Shown here: one piece after another, positions 33,746 to 42,206 of the stretch
How the letters are laid out: every line of letters starts with the position of its first letter
Position numbering within the stretch: position 1 is the stretch's first letter
NCBI GenBank assembly: GCA_902492455.1
Contig: CABULH010000014.1
Location: forward strand, 33,233 to 97,232
Direction: 5' to 3'
Source of the DNA: an uncultured Oscillospiraceae bacterium
GTDB taxonomy: Bacteria; Bacillota; Clostridia; Oscillospirales; Acutalibacteraceae
DNA: 64,000 bases
Translations under genes and position numbers: made by a program
Notes under the pieces: model-generated
Told to the model about the DNA's origin: nothing
The model's database searches: none
The model's input: the letters and a program-made list of their open reading frames with translations, nothing else

Positions 33746-34654
33746 ATGACAATCAAAAATGCCAACCGTCCCCGGATCGGCTGGAAGGACGACGTGGTTA
33801 GCTACGGGATGATGGCGCCTTTTCTGGTGTTCTATCTCATCACCGTGGTGGCGCCCATCACCGTGGCGATCCTGCTGAGCTTCACCACCTATGATATGTT
33901 CAGCCCGCCCACCTTTGCGGGGCTCTCCAACTTTACCTATCTCTTTTTATCCGACAAAATTTTCATCAAGGCCCTGGTGAATACCCTGACCTTCGCCGTC
34001 ATCACCGGGCCGGTGAGCTTTTTCCTCTGCTTTATCCTGGCCTGGATCATCAACGATCTGCCGCCCAAGCTGCGGGCGGCGGTCACCCTGGTGTTTTATG
34101 CGCCCTCCATCTCGGCCAACGCCTATGTCATCTGGCAGTATATCTTCAGCGCGGATTCCTATGGGTTAGCCAACGGCATTTTGATGCAGCTGGGCATCCT
34201 GGATGAACCTTCGCTGTGGTTCCAGGATCCGAAAATCAGCCTGATCCTGTTGATCTTCGTACAGCTGTGGCTATCCCTGGGCGTGGGCTTTCTGGCGTTT
34301 ATCGCCGGTTTGCAGAATGTGGACCGGCAGCTGTATGAGGCGGCGGCCATCGACGGCATCCGCAGCCGGTGGCACGAGCTGTGGTATATCACCCTGCCGG
34401 CCATGAAGCCCATGCTGATCTTCGGCGGCCTCAACCAGATTGTGGCGGCCTTTTCGGTGGGGGATATCAGCATGACCCTGTGCGGCTTCCCCAGTATTCA
34501 GTATGCGGCCCACACCGTTTCCCTGCACGCCTACGACTACGGTATCCTGCGGTATGAAATCGGGTATTCGGCGGCGGTTTCCCTGCTGCTGTTCGCCATT
34601 ATCCTGTTTACCTATAAACTCTTCGTTTTTGCCGTTTCCCGCATCGGCCGCTAG
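33746..34654 (+). CDS. Carbohydrate ABC transporter permease, second set (MalF-like)
   Basis: 302 residues, six predicted membrane helices, coupling motif YEAAAIDGIRSRWHELWYIT. ATG 33746 is chosen because GGAGG lies eight bases upstream; the longer frame from 33704 overlaps the previous gene and has no site. It follows the composite binding protein and precedes the partner permease by 15 bases. Confidence 0.93.
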   Translation: MTIKNANRPRIGWKDDVVSYGMMAPFLVFYLITVVAPITVAILLSFTTYDMFSPPTFAGLSNFTYLFLSDKIFIKALVNTLTFAVITGPVSFFLCFILAWIINDLPPKLRAAVTLVFYAPSISANAYVIWQYIFSADSYGLANGILMQLGILDEPSLWFQDPKISLILLIFVQLWLSLGVGFLAFIAGLQNVDRQLYEAAAIDGIRSRWHELWYITLPAMKPMLIFGGLNQIVAAFSVGDISMTLCGFPSIQYAAHTVSLHAYDYGILRYEIGYSAAVSLLLFAIILFTYKLFVFAVSRIGR

Positions 34655-34669
34655 AAAGGGGTTATACGC

Positions 34670-35527
34670 ATGGTGAAATCGAGTCCCAAGCGGCTGAACC
34701 GTTCCCTGGGCGGGGACATTGCCCTGGTGCTGCTGCTGACGCTGATGGCCGCCGTCATGGTGCTGCCCTTTGTGTACGCGGTGGTTAACGCCTTCAAGCC
34801 GCTGGAGGAATTCTACATATTTCCGCCCAAATTCTATGTGGTGAATCCCACCGCCAATAACTTTTTGGATCTCATCACCCTTACCAACAATTTATGGATT
34901 CCCTTCTCCCGTTATCTTTTCAACAGCGTGTACACCAGCGTGACGGGGACGCTGCTGAGTGTGTGCAGCTCCGCCATGGCCGCCTATGTGCTGGCGAAAA
35001 AACATTTTCACGGCAAAGGCGCCTGGTCGGGGATTATCACCATATCCATGCTGTTCACCAGCCAGATTATCGGGATTCCTCAATATGTCATTATGTCCAC
35101 CCTGGGATGGGTGGACACCCATCTGGTGGTGCTGGCGCCCATGCTGGGTATGACCATGGGGGTATTCCTGATGAAGCAGTTCATGGAGGGGGTCCCGGAT
35201 TCTATCATTGAAAGCGCCAGGATTGACGGCGCAGGGGATCTGCGCATCTGCTGGCGGATCGTCATGCCCTCGGTCAAGCCTGCCTGGATCACCCTGGGCT
35301 TCCTGGCCTTCCAGACGGTGTGGAGCAACACGGGCAACAACATGATTTATACGGAAAATCTCAAGATGCTGCCCACCGTCCTCAACCAGATCGCCGCCTC
35401 GGGCATCGCCCGGGCGGGGGTGGGGGCGGCGGCCACCCTGCTGATGATGCTGCCGCCCATCCTGACCTTCGTGATCACCCAGAGCCGCATCATCGAGACC
35501 ATGACCGCCTCCGGTATCAAAGAATAA
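34670..35527 (+). CDS. Carbohydrate ABC transporter permease, second set (MalG-like)
   Basis: 285 residues, standard MalG length, six predicted helices; coupling motif ESARIDGAGDLRICWRIVMP. AAAGGGG precedes ATG 34670. With the preceding permease it makes the second CUT1-type importer in the operon. The ATPase must again come from elsewhere. The following gene for an NHL/Yip1-like protein starts 22 bases downstream, an arrangement that suggests joint function at the membrane. Confidence 0.93.
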   Translation: MVKSSPKRLNRSLGGDIALVLLLTLMAAVMVLPFVYAVVNAFKPLEEFYIFPPKFYVVNPTANNFLDLITLTNNLWIPFSRYLFNSVYTSVTGTLLSVCSSAMAAYVLAKKHFHGKGAWSGIITISMLFTSQIIGIPQYVIMSTLGWVDTHLVVLAPMLGMTMGVFLMKQFMEGVPDSIIESARIDGAGDLRICWRIVMPSVKPAWITLGFLAFQTVWSNTGNNMIYTENLKMLPTVLNQIAASGIARAGVGAAATLLMMLPPILTFVITQSRIIETMTASGIKE

Positions 35528-35549
35528 CAAGAAAGGGCTGGCGCACGCA

Positions 35550-37661
35550 ATGAAACGACTGATCGCCTTGCTTGGCCTCCTGCTGTGTCTGCCTCTGACA
35601 GCTTCCGCTCTGGCGGTGGAGCTGGGACCGGTGACGGGCGGCACAACCTACAGCTACAACTACAATCTGAAAGGGGAATCGGTGCCCGCGCCGGATTCCT
35701 ATCTGCCTGTTCGGGAACTCCGGGGAGAGGCGGGGGACGAATGGCGCCTTCCCGCCGACCTGTATGTCCGGGACGGTGTGATCTATCTGCTGGACAGCGG
35801 CAACAACCGGATTGTCCTGCTCAATGGAAACGGAGAAATCACCGGCTGCCATGAGGTGGATAGGGAGAAGGTTTCCCTGGAGGATGCCGCCGGCATCTTT
35901 GTGGACACGGACGGCCGTATCTATGTCACCCTAACCAAGCAGCAAACGGTGGAAATATTTGAAAAGGACGGCACTTGGCTCCAATCCATCAAGCCGCCCT
36001 CCTCAGACGTCATCGCCACGGATGTGGTATACGCGCCCAGCAAGGTGGCGGTAGGCACCGATGACCGGATCTATGTGGTGTCCGCCAATGTTTATCAGGG
36101 TATTCTGCAGTTCAGCAAGGAAGGGGAATTTCTGCGCTTTTTCGGCAGCAACAAGGTTACCGCCAGCATCACCACCGTGCTGGAAAATCTCTTTCGCCGC
36201 TTCTTCACTAACGCGCAGAAAAGCAAGATGGAGCAGGTGCTGCCCACCGAGCTTTCCTCTCTGGACATCGACGAGCGGGGTTTCATCTACAGCTGCAGCG
36301 GCAAAACGGACGACTCCAAAAATGAACTGAAAAAGTACGACGTGGAGGGAAACAACATCCTGGCTTACGATCATTCCCCGGCACAGGACGTGGTGATGGG
36401 GACGGGAGACTATGGAGATATCGAATTCCTCTACGATACCGAAAATTACCTGAACAAAAACCGGAAGATCGACACCAGCTTCGGTGATCTCGCGGTGGAT
36501 GGGGACGGCTTCCTCTACGGCCTGGATACCGAAAGGAACAAGGTGTTTCTATATGACGGCAACAGCAATCTGCTGGCGATTTTCGGTATCCCCGGCAATC
36601 AGAAGGGAACCTTCCGCGATCCTGTGGCAGTGGACACCCTGGGGGATCAGGTGCTGGTGCTGGATCAGGAACGGGGCAGCATTCTGATGTTTGAGCCGAC
36701 TCCTTATGCCGCCGACCTGAAGGCGGCCGTCGCCATGTATAATCAGGGACTGTTCCAGGAATCGGAGGAGCTTTGGCTGTCGGTGAAGGCCCGCAACGAA
36801 AATCTGGCGCTGGTTTACGAAGGGCTGGGAAATGCCCGGATGGTCCAGGGAGATTATGACGGCGCTATGGCGTATTTCCGCCTGGCCAGCGACAAGAATG
36901 GATATAACGAGGCATTCGCCATGCAGAGGGACGAGACGGTAGCCAAGTATTTTTATCTGCTGTTCGCCGGTATTGCGGCGGCGCTGGCGGCTGCCTGGAT
37001 CTGGCTGGCCCGCAAAACCAAGGAAGTCAAGCCCTTCCGGATTCACGACAAGAAGCGGGTGCATCCTTTCTACACGGCTATTCATCCCTTTGACGGCTTC
37101 GAGGCTGTCCGCTTCCAGGAGAAAGGCAGCGTGCTTTACGCCTGTCTGGTGATCGCGGCGGTATTTTTGGCCCGGATGCTCAGCATACAGGCAACCGGTT
37201 ACATTTTCAACAGCTACGCGGACGAGGCGGTGAACCTGCCGTATGAGTTTTTCCAGGTCATTATCCTGTTCGCGGTGTTTACCGGCAGCAACTACGCGGT
37301 CAGCGAACTGAACAACGGCAAGGGCTTTTACCGCCATGTGTTTATCTCTACCGCCTACTGCCTGCTGCCCTACGTCCTTTGTTCCCTTCTCGCCACCGGC
37401 CTGAGCACGGTGCTCACCCTGCGGGAAGCGGTGCTGTACACCGGCATCAGCAGCCTGGGGCTGTGGTGGTCGGTGATCCTCATTCTGGTTTCTCAAATTC
37501 AAATTCATATGTATTCCTTCGGGAAAACCCTGTTTTCCCTTCTGCTTACTTTGTTTGGTATGATGTGCGTGGCTTTTGTGGCCATCACCCTGTTCGGGCT
37601 GTTGGGTCAGCTGGGGAGCTTTATCCAAAATATTTATAATGAAATTGTGTTCCGGCTATAG
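35550..37661 (+). CDS. NHL-repeat membrane protein with TPR-like segment and Yip1-like domain
   Basis: 703 residues: signal peptide (to about 24), an extracellular beta-propeller of NHL-type repeats (about 55-390; e.g. LYVRDGVIYLLDSGNNRIVL, VDGDGFLYGLDTERNKVFLY), a TPR-like helical pair (about 395-465; YNQGLFQESEELW, MVQGDYDGAMAYFRLASDK), a first membrane helix, then a domain with four or five more hydrophobic helices to the C-terminus resembling Yip1. Proteins of this build accompany CUT1 sugar transporters in several Firmicutes; their role is unproved. A sensor or scaffold for transporter or enzyme assembly is plausible. Confidence 0.78.
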   Translation: MKRLIALLGLLLCLPLTASALAVELGPVTGGTTYSYNYNLKGESVPAPDSYLPVRELRGEAGDEWRLPADLYVRDGVIYLLDSGNNRIVLLNGNGEITGCHEVDREKVSLEDAAGIFVDTDGRIYVTLTKQQTVEIFEKDGTWLQSIKPPSSDVIATDVVYAPSKVAVGTDDRIYVVSANVYQGILQFSKEGEFLRFFGSNKVTASITTVLENLFRRFFTNAQKSKMEQVLPTELSSLDIDERGFIYSCSGKTDDSKNELKKYDVEGNNILAYDHSPAQDVVMGTGDYGDIEFLYDTENYLNKNRKIDTSFGDLAVDGDGFLYGLDTERNKVFLYDGNSNLLAIFGIPGNQKGTFRDPVAVDTLGDQVLVLDQERGSILMFEPTPYAADLKAAVAMYNQGLFQESEELWLSVKARNENLALVYEGLGNARMVQGDYDGAMAYFRLASDKNGYNEAFAMQRDETVAKYFYLLFAGIAAALAAAWIWLARKTKEVKPFRIHDKKRVHPFYTAIHPFDGFEAVRFQEKGSVLYACLVIAAVFLARMLSIQATGYIFNSYADEAVNLPYEFFQVIILFAVFTGSNYAVSELNNGKGFYRHVFISTAYCLLPYVLCSLLATGLSTVLTLREAVLYTGISSLGLWWSVILILVSQIQIHMYSFGKTLFSLLLTLFGMMCVAFVAITLFGLLGQLGSFIQNIYNEIVFRL

Positions 37662-37694
37662 GGCGAAAGAAGTCCGGGACACCATGGAAATAGG

Positions 37695-39194
37695 ATGGTG
37701 CGTTTTATGCCTGGAAATGATCTGAAAGAACGTCTGCAACTGGTTTCCGGCGCCATGCTGGCCTGTCCTCCCCCGGACGCCGGCTACCTCCCGCGCGGAT
37801 ATGAGGCGGCTCACAACATCGGCCGTTGGTGGGAAGGGGCTCTGCTGCTGGAGGAGACGGTGGGACTGTCCATTCCCCCTCTCATGGAACAGGCTATGGC
37901 CATCAACATACGGGCTTTGACAGCCAGCCCTTACGGCCTGCTGCTCAATGATCCCGAGATATTCGGCGGCGGGGCGCTGAACCTGCACAATCTGCGGGAA
38001 GGGCTGCTGGCGCTGACAAGCCTGATTCACTATCGCCGCAGCCGATGGGCCGTGTATAAAGGCCGCCAGCTGCTGGAGACCATGAAGCGGCTTTTCCATG
38101 ATCACACCCTGACGCTGGAGGATATCTGCCGGGAGACGGGGACGGAAATATCCGGTGATCCCATGATCACCCCCGGTCTGGAGGATCCATATCGCCTGGA
38201 GGACAGAACCCCCACCGACGGGCGGGCGCTGGAGGGGATCCTGCGCTTTTATCAGGAGACCGGGGATGATTTGGCGCTGGAGCTGCTTCATGCCACCGCC
38301 GCCTTTCATCTGGAGCATACCCTGCGGCCGGATGGTTCACCACCGCCCTGGCTGGCGGATGAGAGGCATGTGGGACATAACCATTCTTATTTGGGCACCC
38401 TGCGGGGGCTGCTGCTTTACGGCATCCATTTCCAGCGGGAAGAATACATTCAGCGGGTTTACCGCACGTACACCCACAGCCTTTTCCGAATCAACTGCAC
38501 CCATTCCGGCTTTGCCCCCCATGACCTGGGAACCCTCCGGTTTCCGGATGAAAAGGGGGATCCCTTCGGAGATCATGCCAGCTGTGCGGATGTGGCTTAT
38601 CTGGCCTTTCTGCTGGCGGTTTACGGCGGACATCCGGAGCTGCTGGACGACGCGCAGCGGCTGATCAGGGGCCGGCTGTTTTACAGCCAGATCACCCAGG
38701 GCGAAGGGGAAGCCCTGGGCGCCTGGGGCACCTACGGCGGGTATTTCGGCCAGGGTGTGATCATGGATGTTTACGCCTGCATCGCCTCCACCCTCTGCCG
38801 GATTGAAAAGGATTTGATTCGGTCGGAGCCGGAGAGCATCACCCTGTATCTCTTGTTTTCGGCACAGCGCCAGGATGTGGATGTACAGGTGGATTATGGC
38901 GAGGACGCCCGCATTCTTTTGACTCCCAAGCGCCGGGCGGTTCTTCGGGTGCATCTGCCGGCCTGGTGTACCGGTCCGGAGGTGCTGACGGCGGATGGGC
39001 AGCCGCTTTCCTGGTACCGAGAGGAAGGATTTCTGATTCTGGCCCGGGATGAGCTGGAGCTGGGGAAAAGCATACAGATCCGTTTCCCTCTGCCGGTCCG
39101 GCAGACGGAGGAAACCACCTGGCGCAGCGGGCGCCGCTGGCGGATCACTTGGAAAGGCGACGAGATTCTGACGGCGGAGGAAGAGGCGGGTTAA
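37695..39194 (+). CDS. Six-hairpin glycosidase, GH127-like (beta-L-arabinofuranosidase-like)
   Basis: 499 residues, cytosolic. An (alpha/alpha) barrel spans about 20-395 (AAHNIGRWWEGALLLEETVG; NHSYLGTLRGLLLYGIHFQR; DHASCADVAYLAFLLAVYGG) and a C-terminal beta-sandwich has the GH127-type ending (LPAWCTGPEVLTADGQPLSW). Family 127 enzymes remove terminal arabinofuranose; here the fold is clear but the zinc-Cys nucleophile cluster of characterised members was not confirmed by eye, so the specificity is open. Either ATG 37695 or ATG 37707 could be the start; AGGATGG suits the second. Confidence 0.62.
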   Translation: MVRFMPGNDLKERLQLVSGAMLACPPPDAGYLPRGYEAAHNIGRWWEGALLLEETVGLSIPPLMEQAMAINIRALTASPYGLLLNDPEIFGGGALNLHNLREGLLALTSLIHYRRSRWAVYKGRQLLETMKRLFHDHTLTLEDICRETGTEISGDPMITPGLEDPYRLEDRTPTDGRALEGILRFYQETGDDLALELLHATAAFHLEHTLRPDGSPPPWLADERHVGHNHSYLGTLRGLLLYGIHFQREEYIQRVYRTYTHSLFRINCTHSGFAPHDLGTLRFPDEKGDPFGDHASCADVAYLAFLLAVYGGHPELLDDAQRLIRGRLFYSQITQGEGEALGAWGTYGGYFGQGVIMDVYACIASTLCRIEKDLIRSEPESITLYLLFSAQRQDVDVQVDYGEDARILLTPKRRAVLRVHLPAWCTGPEVLTADGQPLSWYREEGFLILARDELELGKSIQIRFPLPVRQTEETTWRSGRRWRITWKGDEILTAEEEAG

Positions 39195-39239
39195 AGCCTC
39201 CGCGTTTTATAGGAGACCGGCGATGGGAGGAACACGGCA

Positions 39240-39884
39240 ATGAACATCACGGGAAAAAAGCTGTGCGTACTGGGCGACAGCATCACGCAGGGAGCGGGCC
39301 TGGAACGAGGAGAGGACCTGTTCTGGAAGGTTTTGGAGCAGGAGCAGGGGCTGCGTCAGGCCGTGGGTTACGGAATCGGCGGCACCCGTATCGCCCGGCA
39401 GAAGACAGAGCGGGAAGACCTGTCCGCGGACAGCTGCTTCAGCTGCCGATACCGCCTGATGGAGGATGACGCCGATATCGTGCTGGTATTCGGCGGCACC
39501 AACGACTATGGGCATGGAGACGCGCCAATGGGCGGGATGGCGGACCGATGCGAGGATACCTTCTACGGCGCCTGCCATTGTCTGCTGTCCGGCTTGCTGA
39601 ACAAATATCCCGATGCGGTGATTCTGGTGGCCACACCGCTGCATCGTGCGGATGAAGCAGCTCTCAATCCTTTTACTCATTTGGGATTGGAGGATTATGT
39701 TCGGGCGCTGAAACAGACGGCGGCTTATTACAGCCTGCCGCTGCTGGATTTTTACTCCATGAGCGGCATCCAGCCCGCTCACCCGGCCTGCCGGGAACGG
39801 CTTTGCCCGGACGGCATTCATCCCAACGCCAGGGGACATCTGCTGCTGGCGCAGCGGCTGGCAGGCTTTCTCAGAGCATTGTAG
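39240..39884 (+). CDS. SGNH/GDSL hydrolase, probable carbohydrate esterase
   Basis: 214 residues. The four blocks are visible: GDSITQGAG (Ser nucleophile, residue 14 region), the Gly of GYGIGGTRIA, GGTNDYG (Asn of the oxyanion hole), and CPDGIHPNARGH (Asp-x-x-His). There is no signal peptide, so it acts inside on imported oligosaccharides, most likely removing acetyl groups. Its place among glycosidase genes indicates that the glycan is esterified (inference). Confidence 0.88.
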   Translation: MNITGKKLCVLGDSITQGAGLERGEDLFWKVLEQEQGLRQAVGYGIGGTRIARQKTEREDLSADSCFSCRYRLMEDDADIVLVFGGTNDYGHGDAPMGGMADRCEDTFYGACHCLLSGLLNKYPDAVILVATPLHRADEAALNPFTHLGLEDYVRALKQTAAYYSLPLLDFYSMSGIQPAHPACRERLCPDGIHPNARGHLLLAQRLAGFLRAL

Positions 39885-39927
39885 AATACGCGGCGATCCA
39901 ACGGGAAGAAACAGGAGGAAGAGCCTC

Positions 39928-42192
39928 ATGCTGAAAGAAAAACGCAGGATAGCGGCGCTGCTGCTGGCGGCGCTGCTGTTGACGGCAGGACTGACCGGCT
40001 GCAGTACCGCGGGGGAGACGGCAGAATCAGAACCCTTTACCATGACCTACACCTCTTTGGAAACCGACGGTTTCGCCTTGATGACCGAAAACAGCCGTTA
40101 TCAGCTGCACGCCAACGGCAAGACGGCGGAGGTGGCGGTGACGGATAAGAAAACCGGCGCCGTCTGGACCAGCAATCCGCTGGGCAGGGAAGAGGATCCG
40201 GTGGCGGGAAACGGACGCTACAAGATGCAGCTCAATTCCCAGCTGCTGATCCAATACGCCAACAAGGCAAAATCGGTCTCCATCACCAACAATTATGTCG
40301 GTGCGGTGCAGAACGGCAGCTTCGCGGCGGAAAAACTTGCAGACGGCGTGCGGTTCACCTTCCACTTTACCCGGGAAGAGCTGGTGATTCCTATGGAATA
40401 CCGGCTGACAGAGGACGGCCTGCGGGTGCAGGTGGTGAATGCAGACATCCGGGAAACGGGGGAGAACCGGCTGCTGACCTACTCCGTGCTGCCTTATTTC
40501 GGCTGCGGCGTTTACGGGGAAGAGGGGTACCTGGTGATCCCGGACGGCAGCGGCGCGCTGATGCCCTTCGACCGTACAGTGGAGGAGAGCCGGCAATCGG
40601 TCCAATATCGGGCGGACGTATACGGCAAGGATCCTATTTTTTCGGTTAAGACCAGGCAGAACGCGGTGGAAAGGGTGGCGGTGCCGGTGTTCGGCATCTG
40701 CCGTCCCCAGGGGTCGCTGTTTGCCTGGGTGGAGGATGGGGATGCGCTGTCCTCTTTGGTGGCCGATCCGGTGAATCTCACCACCTCCTATGCCAACGCC
40801 TATTTTGAGGGGATGTACCGGGGCATCGACGAGGCGATGCTGCAGGAGATGAACCAGAATGAGCGCAGCATCAAGGTGTTGGGGGAAACGCCGGTTTCCC
40901 TGGAACGGTACACCGTTTTTTACAGCTTCCTTCCGCCGGATACCGACTATATGGACATCGCGGCGGCGGTGCGGGAGTACATGACGAAACGGATGTCCCT
41001 GTCCCCCTCTTCTCAGGATACGGTGCCCCTGTATCTGGAACTGACCGGTTCGGTAGCGGGAACCGCTTCTGTTCTGGGGATCCCTTATGAGACGTCGCTG
41101 CCGCTGACCGATTATCAGGAGGCCGCCGCCTGCCTGGAGGAGCTGGCGGCAGCGGGGATCGACCGCACGGTGCTCAGCTACCGCGCCTGGTCGGGGGATA
41201 TCCCCTTCCGCAAAATACCGATAAAGGCCGCCGCATCCGGCAAGCTGGGCGGCAAAAAAGGTATGGCCCATTTGTTGGAGGCCGCTGCAGATGTGAATAG
41301 TCAAGTATTTCTCTCCGCGGATCTCTCCCGGCTGTATCAAAGCGGCAATGGCCTGTCCATCAACACCGATTCCGCCCGGGGACTCAGCGGCGGTATCCTG
41401 TATAACTATTCCTATCTGGCCAGCGTTTACCGCAAAGATGTCAACGGCCTGAAATGGGCCTTGCTGAAACCCGGGAAGCTGGCGGAAACCGCCGGAAGCT
41501 ATATACAAAACCTGAGGAAGTACGGCGCGGCAGGAGCGGGCGATCTCTCCATCGGCTCCCTGCTGTATTCCGATTATCACCGTTCGGTGCTGGCAAAGAG
41601 GGAATCCGTGGACCGGCAGGCCGCCCTGGCTGAGGCGCAGACGGCGCTGGCCGCCATGAAAGAACCCTTCGGACGGCTGCTGTGCGATACGGGCAGCGCC
41701 TATGCCTGGCCTTATGCCACCGATCTGGTAAATATCGCGCTGACCTCCAGCCGGTATCGCGCCTTCTCGGAGGATGTGCCCTTTGTTCCCGCCCTGCTCC
41801 ACGGCTTGATTTCCTACAGCGGGGGGAGGATCAATCTGCGCAGTGACGACGAGGATTATTTCCTGCGGATGGTGGAATACGGGGCTTGTCCCTTTTATTC
41901 CTTTGCCGACACCTCGGAGCATACCCTGCTGGATACCGAATATGAGGACCTCACCAGCCCCGATTTTTCGGCCTGGAAGAAGAAGGTCACCGAGGGGTAT
42001 GAGCGGATCCGGCCAGTGTATCAGGCGGTGCTGAACGCGGAGATGAGCGGGCACGTCCGGCTGGCCGATAACATTACCCTCACCAGCTATAATAATGGTA
42101 AGGGCATCCTGGTGAACTACGGTGAGCAAGCTTTTACCTGGCAGGGGACCACAGTGGAAGGCCGAAGTTTTGCTCTGGTCAGCTTGGGATAA
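39928..42192 (+). CDS. Exported lipoprotein, DUF5696-like putative glycosidase
   Basis: 754 residues with lipobox LTGC near residue 27. The N-terminal ~250 residues are beta-rich (GKTAEVAVTDKKTGAVW; GYLVIPDGSGALMPFD) and the rest looks like a (beta/alpha)8 barrel. From memory it matches proteins annotated DUF5696, which sit beside CUT1 transporters and Yip1-like proteins in Firmicutes and share the IPDGSGAL phrase. No member's activity is known to me. Expected to act on the polymer at the cell surface. Start ATG 39928 follows AGGAGGA. Confidence 0.65.
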   Translation: MLKEKRRIAALLLAALLLTAGLTGCSTAGETAESEPFTMTYTSLETDGFALMTENSRYQLHANGKTAEVAVTDKKTGAVWTSNPLGREEDPVAGNGRYKMQLNSQLLIQYANKAKSVSITNNYVGAVQNGSFAAEKLADGVRFTFHFTREELVIPMEYRLTEDGLRVQVVNADIRETGENRLLTYSVLPYFGCGVYGEEGYLVIPDGSGALMPFDRTVEESRQSVQYRADVYGKDPIFSVKTRQNAVERVAVPVFGICRPQGSLFAWVEDGDALSSLVADPVNLTTSYANAYFEGMYRGIDEAMLQEMNQNERSIKVLGETPVSLERYTVFYSFLPPDTDYMDIAAAVREYMTKRMSLSPSSQDTVPLYLELTGSVAGTASVLGIPYETSLPLTDYQEAAACLEELAAAGIDRTVLSYRAWSGDIPFRKIPIKAAASGKLGGKKGMAHLLEAAADVNSQVFLSADLSRLYQSGNGLSINTDSARGLSGGILYNYSYLASVYRKDVNGLKWALLKPGKLAETAGSYIQNLRKYGAAGAGDLSIGSLLYSDYHRSVLAKRESVDRQAALAEAQTALAAMKEPFGRLLCDTGSAYAWPYATDLVNIALTSSRYRAFSEDVPFVPALLHGLISYSGGRINLRSDDEDYFLRMVEYGACPFYSFADTSEHTLLDTEYEDLTSPDFSAWKKKVTEGYERIRPVYQAVLNAEMSGHVRLADNITLTSYNNGKGILVNYGEQAFTWQGTTVEGRSFALVSLG

Positions 42193-42206
42193 AGGAGGAT
42201 TACCCT

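Noticed and set aside
40027..42129. Antisense open frame of 700 codons
   Set aside because: Shadow of the DUF5696-like gene, which has a lipobox, a ribosome site and operon context.
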